A DNA stretch of 64,000 bases, from the NCBI GenBank assembly GCA_020881915.1, contig JAJFPB010000003.1, positions 4,526,001-4,590,000 of the forward strand, given 5' to 3'. The DNA is from Paramyrothecium sp. XJ0827. Its lineage: Eukaryota > Ascomycota > Sordariomycetes > Hypocreales > Stachybotryaceae. The stretch's first letter is position 1. Each line of letters begins with the position of its first letter. The position numbers and the translations under genes were made by a program. The notes under the pieces are model-generated. The model did no database searches. It worked only from the letters and a program-made list of their open reading frames with translations, and was not told the origin of the DNA. Shown here piece after piece: positions 24,301-35,720 of the stretch.

Positions 24301-25801
24301 GCGGCGTCTGTCCGCGAACTTGAGGGAGACCCTGTAGACATCGCCCGTCATTTTAATCACGCTCTGGGCACCTGGCCAGATATCGGGGCCATTGCTAATG
24401 CGTTGTTTCAGTTTCAGGAGATTATGCCGCTGTGCTCTCTCTGGGTATGTAAGGCCTTTTGCCACAATTACGGGGACTGCAATCTGGTCAATTCGCAGGT
24501 TTGGGTCGGGGGAAATGACGGTGCGGCCTGAAAAGTCCACGCGCTTTCCGGACAGGTTGCCACGGAAGCGGCCTTGTTTGCCTTTGAGTCGCTGGCAGAA
24601 ACCTCGAATTGGTCTCCCATTATCCGATTGTTGGAGACCAGATGCACCACTATTTATATAAATAGCAATCTGAACCTGGAGGTACTCCCAATGTTCCATG
24701 ATGAGTGAAAGTGATCCGCCCTTCTGGAGCATCGAGCGGACCAGGCCATTGATATGTACAATGTCTGCTAGTTTAGTTGTAATGTCATCCTCATTACTTG
24801 CATTCCCGAAGGCCACTGAGGGTCTGATGCAAACAGGAGGGGCAGGCAACTGTTGCCAGATTAACATTTCCGGACGCCCTTCAATGGGATTGAGGCCCAG
24901 GAGTTCACAATCAACTGTGATTATCTGTCGGAAGAGGTTCAAGACTCTTAATGGATTCAGGTCTTCTGTTGCTCTGTGGAGGAACTTGCAAAGGTCGGGG
25001 TTCACGGATATCGCTGCCTCAAAAGAATCCTCAAACTCGGCCTTTTTCTCTGGAGTTGCTTTATTTCTCGCCGTCGATTTATCGAAGGAAGAAAATCTAT
25101 CATGTATGAGCTTGAGAACGCCGACCTTGCGAATCCTTCCATTTATGGATGCGCAATGTGGACAGTTCTTAGCTTTGCGACACTGTTCATTAATCTTCTT
25201 CAGAATTTGGGAAAGGTGGAGGCCGTCCAAGGGACCCCTGAGGGCTTTGAGATAGTAGCGTCGTTCAGACGTGTTCAGCAGCACCCGACCACAATCCTGA
25301 CGCTGTGTGAGCTCGGGTCTTGACTCTAGGCGTATTAATTACCTTGCAAATACTTTGGAGTATTTGAATGATACGTGGTAAGTAGCCTATGTGGAAAGCC
25401 GGTAACGCAAGCCTCAAGTGGCCAAAATGACCTGTGCAGGTACGTAAAGGCTCTTCGCAGGTGGAACAGAGGCCGCCCGTGCTCGAAATGCCCTAAGGAA
25501 CCGAATCAGCTTTGATACTCGTTCCATCAGATGTATTTAAACTAACGAGACGCGAGTCCAGCGGACCATGTCGGTGTGGAGCTCGGTCGTTATCGATGTC
25601 GTAAAGAAGTCGATCGGAAACTTCGACAACGGCTTGGTTCATGATATCTTGCTTGGATCTGGGAGTGAATCTGGTTACTAAAGAGCGTAATACCGAGCAA
25701 ACACTTTCATAGAGGACTCACTGAAGACCAAACTTGATCGCCCATAGACGTTTTGGCAGATCGTCAACAAGCTGGTGCTTGCCCGGTCCACCCATCTCCA
25801 T
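21328..25801 (-). CDS. RPC1: DNA-directed RNA polymerase III largest subunit
   Basis: Catalytic subunit of Pol III, which transcribes tRNA and 5S genes in the nucleus. Exons 25801-25722, 25670-25547, 25492-25343 and 25296-21328 give 1440 aa, normal for the family. Introns are 51, 54 and 46 bp and all phases agree. The joined N-terminus has the zinc motif CSTCEEPLRTCTGHFGH and the second Cys pair groups (CKDCG, CRKAKNCPHC). The metal-binding loop NADFDGDEMN is at about residue 508. The funnel and trigger-loop region (QMTLKTFHFAGVAG) follows near 955, and there is no CTD heptad tail, which separates it from Pol II. The first exon encodes MEMGGPGKHQLVDDLPKR, where the family normally starts. It is convergent with the HET gene. 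Confidence 0.97.
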
Positions 25802-28800
25802 GGCGGTATGTCTACTCTCGAAAGCCCGAAATAAATCTGGAATGATTAAATCCGCAAGGTAAGTACTATTAGCGATCACTTAGTCTGAAATGACCCTTGG
25901 GCCCCTAGGCGATTTTTGCAGATTGTTGTAAGGGGACAAGTAGAGTAGACTGGGCCAGAGGTCAACATGAGGCAATAAATCTCGAATGAGTCAACGACTT
26001 TCCCCCCTTCCAATGCAGTGGCTGTCATGTATGCCACTTTACAAGACGAGTAGAGTGGTTGGGCACGAAGTCTCAGTACTTCACAGCCACAGGGTGATGA
26101 GTCAGTATCCCGAGGCATGTTGCTCCCTGCTTTGATGAAGAGAAGGCCTTGAATTGATCAGCTGCGAAGCAAAATTCGGTTCTTCTTAGTTTTCCACAAT
26201 AGGTAGCATAGATTTAGGTAATTTATATCTAAAACGTGGATATTTTCGTCTGTAGCGGAATCGAAGGATGTGATGCGCCTCGCTCCAGATTTCACCTCTA
26301 CCGCAAGGTGAACAAGCCCATCATCAATCGAGCCACCACCTATGATCCTTGCCGATTCCTTGTCTTCTCGTGAAAGATGCTTCATACCAGCAACAGCCTT
26401 CACAATCCGTCGATGACAAAGCAGTCATTGTTGTGGACTGGCGGGGTCCGGTTGCCCAGGATATCCTGTCATTTCTTAGCTTTAGGTACTGCTTCTACTT
26501 ATTTTTATAAATGCCTACTGTTCTGGGCTTAACTATTCCTACATATTCACTGAACTGAATGTCAGTCTAAATTTGGCCTTGCAGGCCTGCAAAGCGGGCG
26601 GGAGAAAGTGGCTATATTGAAGAATATAGGCAAAGAGCACAGATGTCATCTACATGAAACATAAAGTTCTCCACAGAGTAATTTGTCAATTGCTTGACCA
26701 AAATAATAATCTGGCTACATCATGGCCATTCAAAAACCCGGTGTAGCTAAACATGCCGATATTTTCAGTGTAGAAATAGATCTGGAGAGACAAGCAAGAA
26801 AGCTTGTGATCATAATACGTCACACCTCAAGTGATTTGAAGAAACACTCGGTGCTCACGAGCAAATGAGTTGAGAGATCCCCGTTTATTCATAAAATATG
26901 AGTTTCACGATACTGTTACACAGCGCCAACTGCCCCTGGTCATAATCAACCCGCACTTTGTACCATTAATTCCAACATCTTGTTCTGCACAATCATTTCA
27001 ATGTCGCCTGGACGCCTCAGGGGGATCCTCAGGGTGCTGGGCGTTAACATTCGCGCTTGTCAAGATGCTGTTGGAGGCCAAACCATATAGTTTCGCGTCA
27101 GGATGGGCTTCCAAGCCACGGTGTCTTCGTAGACTGTTTGCGAGCAGTTCTCATATTTCTCGAGCTCACCCCAGACCACACCCAGTAGAAGTGTCGGTAG
27201 AGGTGTCGGCAGAGGTGTCGGCAGAGATGCTCCCAAGCCACGGTGTCTTCGTAGACTGTTTGCGAGCAGTTCTCATATTTCTCGAGCTCACCCCAGACCA
27301 CACCCAGTAGAAGTGTCGGTAGAGGTGTCGGTAGAGGTGTCGGCAGAGATGCTCCCAAGCCACGGTGTGTTCGTGTTTTTGTCCGCGAGCAGTCCCCCAT
27401 GTTGATTGATGTCAGGTGGGGATACTGCCAAGCCACGGTACAATCTCCTTTCTGTCTTGGCCAGTACCGATGTTGCCCAGGCTTTGTTGCGCCATGACAC
27501 AATGTAAAAACAGGCAATGAAGAATTCCGAAAGCCTGTAGAACGAGGGAATAATGGCCTTGCCTAGGTCATTGAGATAAGAAAGCAATTTCGGCTCAGCA
27601 GTTGGGGTTGGTGCTGTAGTATCCGCCGTGTCTGCTGTATTCGCGGACCGTGTCGAGACCGCTTGCTAGTACTCGTGGACTGTCTCACGAGGACTACCTA
27701 CAACAGGCTACAAGCGAGCCCACGTCGTAGGATGGATGCAGCGCGACCGCAGTTCTTATTGGCAAATCTAAGGAGTTCGGCCAATTTCATATCGGTTCTG
27801 GGCTGGAAAACCTCCATGCAATGGTCATCCCCATTGCATCGGGCCCCCGTTGGTGACAATCATATGGCGAGAGAGGCCACAGGTCCCAAATGGGATCTGG
27901 GTAGCTTGGCCACCAACACTGGTTGGGGGCGATCGAGTTTGGTCCTCAGATCCCCCAAAACAAATGCGGTGGCCACTGCCCATCCAGAAGATGACAAACG
28001 GTTCCCGCATGAGCGTCCACAGACCCAAGACCAGCAACAGTAATTCGTTGGGCAAAAGCTGTCGATCCAGCGTGCCTGGATCAGTGCCTGGGAAGAGGTG
28101 CTGGCCCCAGAGGCACAACCCCGGACACGTGAGGCAGATGCGCGCTGTGCTTCAGTTTCGATCTCTGGGGATCCAAAATTTGGTTGGAAAATTACTGCCT
28201 ACTTATACCTGATGGTTTTCAGCCAGGCTCAGCCTCAGAATCAGCCAGCTCGGTCGAACGGAATGTTTCTCGGTCACAAGGCATCTTGGACTCTTTGAGC
28301 TTTTGTCTGATCAATCACGCAAGTATGTAGGGGCCTGAGGGCAAGTTCGCATAATGTCCCTTCCGGTTTCCATTAATATCCCCCAGACAGATCATGTGTC
28401 CGCGCTCAGACCCCTCTGTCGAGGCCCTTCCTGGGATTTGGGTCATTCGTAGGTCACTGCGTCTGTGGCTTTGCCAAGAAACAAAGAGGGTATGTTACAA
28501 GGGTATGTGAGATGAAAGATGGAATTTTCGCCCCTTGCATCCAGCTGCACGGGGGAGACGAGCACATTCACACTGGAGTGGGGAAGAAAGGGTCTGGGCA
28601 GACGATGGTTCTGAAAGACCGCCATGAAGGACAATGTGCGGATTTTGCGGATGGACACTGTTATTGTCGAAAAAGCATCAAGACGTTGGTGAAAGAAATA
28701 CTAAGCAGTACCGGTACCGTACCAAGCACATGATAAATGATTACGTCCGGAAGGTCAACGGGCCAAGGGAACTAAAGGGTCATCAGCACGTTCATTCGGA

Positions 28801-31261
28801 CGTCTGAATATTAGATGGACAAGTCGACGCACAATCTGTGAAAGGCAGTGCATGTTGCGATCTGCAGTGCTGTACCATGATGACGACCGCTTCACTGCAG
28901 AGCAATACAAGATTGCGAAATGGCGTTTCCGCTATACTGTACCATTACTGTACGGGTACAGTATTACATTTCACAGCGATTCAGACATCCCAGTTTGGAA
29001 ACCACCAAAGTCGATTTTAAACAATTGGACAGTTGCAAGATTGAATGCTACGGTATCGAGAATGGTGTGCGAAGTTCTCCATAATCATCGTGTTTGCGAC
29101 GCTTGAGTGGCGTGCATGGTAGTGAAAAACTAGCCGCGAATGCACCAACGTCTCGATTCCATGGGCCCCGATTCCAGTTCTGGAACGGCTACGAGCCCTT
29201 TAATTTGACAGTACGCTTCCAGGACTACTTCCGTAGTACCATGTATTTTTGGATGTACATGTGACGGCCGTTGATCTACCTGGATTGCAGCTCGGCATGG
29301 CTGCTCCGTGTATCAGAGCCCTTGATGGTTGTATGTCGTGGCAGAAGAGGAAATTACATTTTCTGCGACCGCACGCATAAATCCGTGCTAAGTCGTTGTG
29401 AGAAGTGAGGAGTTGGATGAGAGCCTGCGGTGAGTCAAGAAATATCTTTACCAAGGTTAAGGGCAAGATCCCAAGCGGTACGAGGTACCGTCATTCCTGG
29501 AGATAGGAGAGCATACAAATGTTAGCGATATCACCTCATAGAATCTCTCCAAAGTCCTTAGAACATGATCTTCCTGAGCAAACCGCGATTTTTGGGGTAT
29601 GAGCCGAGGGCCAGTGGCCCATTGTTCTTCATCATAACCACAAACCCTGCAGCCGCAATAAAGCTCGTCGTCTTCGCAATCTAAGATACTTATGCATCGG
29701 TGCCCTCCGGAGAAAGTGTCAAGTAGGAAGCAATCATGTTGCATTGAATACTATTAGCAGGGTCACGTTTGCCGAGGTGGCTTTTGAACGCAACACGGCT
29801 CAGCAACTGGACGGCACCGTCCACGGGGATTCATCCCGAGAACGATCCTCGGTGCTATTAGCGTCTGATCCTGGTCGGCGAGGCCAGGAAGTCCTTAGCG
29901 CCGGGAAGCGTACCCGGCCCTTTGCCAAGATATAACCATCCGTTTTAACGAAGATTCGTAGACACGCATGTTTTTTTTTTCACCAAAGCCAAGAACACGG
30001 AAGATTTTCAGGCTGCAGGCGAGCTTCACAGAAAATTGCCGATCGCTGTGAATTCTTTCTCTAGGATAGAGAGACTAGCCTCGCTCAGCGCATTGACGAC
30101 ACGAGCAAAGCTGGGTTTTGTGGGAGCCCCATGCTTGTCACGGAATAACACGACACAGGATACTTCACTTACCATGGCCAAGTTCAAACATGCGAGTCGG
30201 TCAAGCAAAAAGCAACTTTGTAGTTACCGCCCTACACCATTCCGTAACACCTAGAAGAAGGAGTCTCGATCTCGTTATCCCAGGCCCAAGTATAGCTCAG
30301 ATAAGCCGTCGTAATCATGGTGAGCTATCATAGGAACATTCCCGTCCTTCCGAATCCGAGTATGTGCAAAGCCAAAGTAACCAATCATGGCCTCGAGCAA
30401 ATGACATAATGTGCATGGGCCCCGATACAACGGCTCCAGTTTCGGGATGTGGGAGGGCTTTTTCATCTCCCGGAAGGGGATCCCCTAGTCAATGATGTGC
30501 ATGAAAGGCGGAGCTAGGATGCGTGTTTTCGCTTCCTTGCTCCATACCTAGTCTGCCGCACATCGCCCGGACAGGACCAGCCTTCCCGCCAATGAACACC
30601 AGAAAAGGCTGGTCGGCGTATAAGTATCGCTTCGGCGTCAGGCTATGCCGTCGAATATCAATTACTTAGTACCCTTCCGCGTTCGCTTTGGCGTTCCCCA
30701 GATAAGAGAGGAATTCACCATGGCATCAAGCTGATGTACAACCATTCAACTTCGGCCAGCATCACCCTACTCACTATGGCCTGGTTCGGCCGTCAGCGGA
30801 GGGTAGGATTGCGGACGCGACGCAACAGGCATATTTGAAACAAATTTGCATGGGTATATCACAATCTAGGTGGCGCAACCTTCTTAAACAGGACAGAACC
30901 CGATGCAATCATTGACCAACGATCAACTACCGAAAGAGATTGTCAGGGCCACACGATAGGTTCAGCAAATCCGAGTCGAGTATTTACTAATATCGCCATT
31001 TCGACCTCTGACAGCTCATCAGCTAACCGTCCATTGGCTGCGGATCCGGACCAGGCCATTTCGCCTCCACCACGGCAAATGCTAGGGAGGTGGTCTCCAC
31101 TGGATGATTCTGACCCACAAGGACGACGGGCAGAACACACGGCGCATGTGAGGGCAAAGAATATAAAGGCATGATAAGTCAGGTCTCTGTTCGAGCTAGA
31201 AGTCAACCAGCCAACCGCGGCCTCAATCTCTCCCTCAAATCTCTGTGACTGTACATTGACC
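25802..31261. other. 5.5-kb gene-poor stretch
   Basis: No gene with family support. Several frames look somewhat protein-like but unassignable: 26158-26403 minus, 28852-29106 plus (WRFRYTVPLLYGYSITF) and 29457-29744 minus (a Cys-rich YCGCRVCGYDEE segment). They may be exons of unknown genes or decayed genes. A nested tandem repeat lies at 27111-27378 and a T run of 10 near 29970. I see no transposase, reverse transcriptase, LTR or terminal inverted repeat. Confidence 0.5.
27111..27378. repeat. 122-bp tandem duplication with nested 12-bp units
   Basis: Two adjacent 122-bp units (27111-27232 and 27233-27354) differ at one position as read by eye. A third, diverged and shortened copy begins at 27355, and the unit head ccaagccacggt appears again at 27428. 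Inside each unit a 12-bp motif (ggtagaggtgtc / ggcagaggtgtc) occurs three times in tandem. The units have open minus-strand frames only because the length happens to avoid stops; 122 is not a multiple of three, so successive copies shift frame. That argues against a coding repeat. Confidence 0.9.
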
Positions 31262-32535
31262 ATGCGTCTTCCGCTATCGCTTGCCGTGGCGCTGGCCACA
31301 ATTGTCCTGGCGCACCCTGGAGAGGACCACTCTGATGAGATTGAACAGCGGCGCTCGTTCCTTGCCAACGCTGCACGGTCTTCTCTGGCCCATTGCACTG
31401 AGACACTAAAGGCTCGTGGCGTTACTGAACGCAACATCAAGCGTCGTACGGCCTGGATTGAGGAAGCTCGTCAGAAACGTAAGTAATCTTGCACATGTAG
31501 TGTATCTCAAACGGACATAATTAATCGTTCTTTGTAGGTGCCATCAAGAAGCGTGATATCGACGACGTGCTCAATACCGACCACAACAAGACGGATTTCG
31601 GCTACACCCCTCTTACACCTCCTGAAATCCTTTTTGCTGGACAGAACTCTTGCGTGCTCACACCCGAAGTTACACTGGGCCCTTACTGTACGAAGCTGGC
31701 TATCAGTGTCCGCGTGAGCTTCTTCTTGGCTAACCCCTTCTCAGATGTCAGTGGCGAGAGCATCCGCCGCAACCTCAAGGAAGACCAGCAGGGTGTTGAC
31801 CTTCTCTTGGACTACCAGATCATCAATGTTGATACCTGTGAGCCGGTTCCAGACCTCTACCTTGAGATCTGGCATTGCAACTCGACTGGTGTATATGGTG
31901 GTGTGCTTGCCAATGGAAATGGCAATATTAATGATACAACCAATATTGATAAGACCTTCGGACGTGGTATCCAGCCTACAGATGAAGATGGCGTTGCCCA
32001 ATTCGAGACTTTCTTTCCTGGCCATTACACTGGCCGTACTATTCACATTCATCTTCTAGCCCACGCGAACGCAACGCTTTACGCCAACAAGACTCTTGGA
32101 AACGAGATTTACAGCAGCCATATTGGACAGACCTATTTCGACCAGGACCTAATCAATGAAGTCGAAAAACTGGCACCGTATTCCGGAAATCGACAGCGGC
32201 TCACCACAAACGCACAGGATGGCATCCTCGCTCAAGCTGCCAACCAGGATATCGACCCTGTTGTGGAATGGACCTTGCTTGGTGACACTGTCGCTGAGGG
32301 TCTCTTTGGGTGGCTGGCTTATGGGATCAACATTACCGTGACCAATAAAATCACCCCTGCCGTCTTCAGGTATGAGGATGGTGGCCATGCCAACCCTGAC
32401 TTTGGTGGCGGCGGCCCCGGAGGCCCTGGTGGACCTGGTGGGCCCGGTGGACCCGGTGGCCCTCCCCCATCCAGCAGTACCGGAACTGAACAGCCTGCCA
32501 ATGACGGTGCTTCCAACGCGCCTTCCAGTGGGTAA
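31262..32535 (+). CDS. secreted intradiol ring-cleavage dioxygenase
   Basis: Non-heme Fe(III) enzyme that cleaves catechol-type rings, probably extracellular. Exons 31262-31478, 31538-31687 and 31745-32535 give 385 aa. The 59- and 57-bp introns restore LGPYYVSGESIRRNL, the standard family motif. A signal peptide covers residues 1-17 (MRLPLSLAVALATIVLA). The likely iron ligands are visible: Tyr in STGVYGG (about 171), Tyr in GHYTGRT (about 217) and the two His of IHIH (about 222-224). The tail from about 341 is a Gly-Gly-Pro repeat followed by Ser/Thr-rich sequence, which looks like a disordered or wall-associated tail. Related fungal enzymes act in lignin-derived aromatic breakdown; the substrate here is unknown. 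Confidence 0.93.
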
Positions 32536-33367
32536 TTTGCTATGAGCCTCGGGGAATAAGTTGGTTGACGCTGCTTGTCTTAGGTGGGATGCTGGTGCTG
32601 GTGCAGTTGCTCGTCTTGTGCATAGTGACAGGGTACGCCACATCACTGTTTGGTGTCACCTATTAGCTTTCTTCCTTAGTTTGCTCTTAAAGCGACATGC
32701 CATCATTACTCAAATTTGCTAGATATAACTCAACGCTCAAGATAACACTGTCTTCATGTATACCAGGTAATGAGCTGGTGTCAAATCCGGTGGTTGTGAT
32801 TTGAATCTAGACGTTGGATGTATAGAATGCCCCTGAGGAATTATTCTAAATAATAATTTGTGCCTTCTATTGTTGCATCGTAAAGAAGGCTGGAGGTGAA
32901 GAATATGGATGGTCTAGTCAGTCTGAAGAAACTTTGTCTCGAACCTAACGGCAGTCACGTAGCTCGGCGGGTTCAATGCCAGCATAAATCGAAGCAATTA
33001 CAGGCGTCAAAACCCCCACCGTGTTTGAAGGTTCTACGGTGGCGTGCGATCCATCGCCCAAGAACCGTAATCCAAAGTATGAGAAGTCATGCGTGCTCGG
33101 GTGGCATCCCGAGTGATGAGTGACTAATAAACCAACTTGAGGTTGTCTGGGTGGGTACCATCGTAGAAGAGGGGTTATGAAAGGCGCGTGGGCGCGTGAC
33201 ACAGTTATTAGGGGAACACCAGAACGGCTGCAGATGGCATTGAGGGGTTTGAGATTCGTGGATCACCACGTAACCGTGAACACCATCGAACGCTTCCAAG
33301 CCGTTACAATATCCTAGCAAGTCCTTGCTTGATTATCGAACCACGAAAACAGTCCATCGCAAAAACG
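32536..33367. other. intergenic
   Basis: 3' region of the dioxygenase and 5' region of the SDR. No supported gene. Confidence 0.5.
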
Positions 33368-34407
33368 ATGGGCACCAACTCCGGCCCCTTCGACGTGGCT
33401 GGCAAAACAGCGATTGTAACAGGAGCAGGATCTGGTGCGTGGCCCTCTCCTACATTTTAATGCACTCGCTGATCTAGATAGGTATCAACTTCGAGTTTGC
33501 TGCTCTTCTATTATCCAAAGGCTGCAATGTGGTGCTTGCGGACATATCCTTGCGCCCAGAGGCGGAGGAACTCGTCGCCAAATTTGCCTCCAAGGAGAAG
33601 AGCCCGCGCGCGATGTTCGTCAGAACTGACGTCACGAGCTGGCCTGAACTTGACAACATGTTTGAGAGCACATTGAAAGAGTTTGGGGACTATGACATAG
33701 TCTGCCCCGGAGCAGGAGTCTACGAGCCCCACTGGTCGAGTTTCTGGCATCCACCCGGGTCGCCGGAGAGTAAAGATGACCCAAAGGGCAGCCATTACGC
33801 TCTACTCGACATCAACCTTACTCACCCAATAAGGAGCACGCAGATTGCTTTGGCGCATTGGCTGCAGCAGGCTCGAGAAGCCAGCACCTCTAATGCTGCC
33901 CAGGGTTCTGAAGCGCCAAAGAAGCTTAGAAGAGTTGTTCACATCTCGTCCATTGCGGGACAAGTCCCCGTATTCGCCGCGCCCCTGTACGGAGCATCAA
34001 AGTTTGCAATTTCCGGTTTCGTCCGCTGCCTTGCCCCTCTCGAGGAGGAACATGGAATCCGGGTCAATGCTGTGGCACCCGGCGTAGTCCGCACGCCGCT
34101 ATGGACAGAGCATCCCGAGAAACTCATCTTTATCGACACTGAGCAGGATAAATGGGTCACTCCTCGCGAGGTTGCCGAAGCGATGTTGGAATGCGTTGAG
34201 AGCACTGCTCATCCTGCTGGTACGATCCTGGAGGTTGGCACAGACTGTACGCGCCACGTCGAGGCCTTCAATGACCCAGGCCCAAAACGTGACCCAAAGA
34301 TGGGTCTGATAACCAGTAACTATATTGAGGGTATCAAGCAAGTCTTCGGATGGTTGAGAGAGCCTAAAATATGGGGTTCTTTCAAGGCAAGCCCATCTAC
34401 AGTGTAG
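33368..34407 (+). CDS. short-chain dehydrogenase/reductase
   Basis: NAD(P)-dependent oxidoreductase of the classical SDR type; substrate unknown. Exons 33368-33434 and 33482-34407 give 330 aa, with a 47-bp intron (gtgcgt...atag) inside the cofactor-binding loop. After splicing the loop reads TGAGSGINFEFA, so the third Gly of the usual TGxxxGIG is Asn. This variant also exists in other fungal SDRs as I remember them. The catalytic Ser lies in HISSIAG and the Tyr/Lys in YGASK; NAVAPG follows with the usual spacing. The C-terminus extends about 50 residues beyond the core. No signal peptide. It is next to the dioxygenase on the same strand, but a shared pathway is only a guess. Confidence 0.92.
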
Positions 34408-35720
34408 ATTTACAGTCGTCACCATACCATGCATGTTCAAGATGGATTAGCTTGTATGAGTGCTTTCGCGATCGACTTATCAACTTGACAACTCTCTTCG
34501 CATGGCCCATCTTGCTGTATGCGTTATCTGGTCATAGAAGCATTCGATACCACTCATTTACTAGCTATGAGGACTCCCAAAGCATCATACACGCACCACT
34601 GTAAACATCTTTTCTCCATGCAGCCCGAATGCAGACGTGTGTCAGCTACTGATCAATGCCAGATTTGTTAGGCACATATACATCTTTCAAAGATCTTTTT
34701 ACACTTTGATCTCGCACTGATTACAAATTTGGTATGAGCGTCTTGCATCATTCCAATGAACCCATTCAGAAACAGCCTTCCTCACGTCACGAAGGGCTGC
34801 CCTTCCCAGCACGGCTACCATCTTGGCGACCATCTTGGCACAAAGGATTGACATAGAAACAAAGCTACCCACCCGGAAATCGACCACAGAGCACTCCACA
34901 AAGAAGATTGCTTTATCTTCGAAGCTAATGATGCCCCAATCGAAATCGTCGGTACAGTATAGTAATCTACAGCATTAATTCTGTAGCACTGAGTCTTCCT
35001 TGTACTGTAGGACATTCTCATCGGTAACAACCTTCAAACCCGCATATTTTCATCAATGGGAAGAGTGATGAAGAACTCAAAGTCCCTAAGGCAGTACAAT
35101 AGTAAAGACCCGGAAGGGAGTTTTGCTTTCCATGTCAGTGCATATCTTTACAAGTTGTTAGGACCAACACACAATTTTATTGACGATAGTGAAATTATAG
35201 CAAAGATTTTTTGATGTACGCGTTTTTCCTCACTGCTAGTCAAATCCTCCATGCCCAGATTTATGTCATCAGCCAATCTGCCAAAGAGGTAAGGTCGCTT
35301 TCTTTTCCACTGCTCCAACTGTTTGAGTCCCTATCCGTCTTGTTTAATGAAACCCTTCACGCAGTTAGGGACCAAGTGGAGAGTAAACCCATTTCCACTT
35401 TCGACCTTTACTGGTTAAGGCACTGGCTATAGTAACAAGGCAGAATCCTTTGGTAGACTCCGCCTTAGTGAGGCTGAGCCTGCATACGGTGCCGCAGTGG
35501 GCTCCTGGAACAGGGAGCCTGGCCTGCGGTTGAATGTTAACCCGTCGCATACGCACCCAACCGTTTCGGCGGCATGTGTACGTCTTCTAGCTTTCCATGA
35601 TGACTGCCCTCTTCTTGATCCAACGTTTCGCTTGTCCAAAGCCTACTTGCGAGTATCGACTTTCCATCGAACGCATGTGCCTGTGCACAGTTGTAGGCGC
35701 CAGCCACAACTTCTTCTACC
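34408..35720. other. intergenic
   Basis: About 1.3 kb with only short frames. It includes the promoter of the NACHT-ankyrin gene. Nothing else can be supported. Confidence 0.5.

Noticed and set aside
25802..31261. Transposon in the gene-poor zone
   Set aside because: No transposase, reverse transcriptase, LTR or inverted repeats could be seen.
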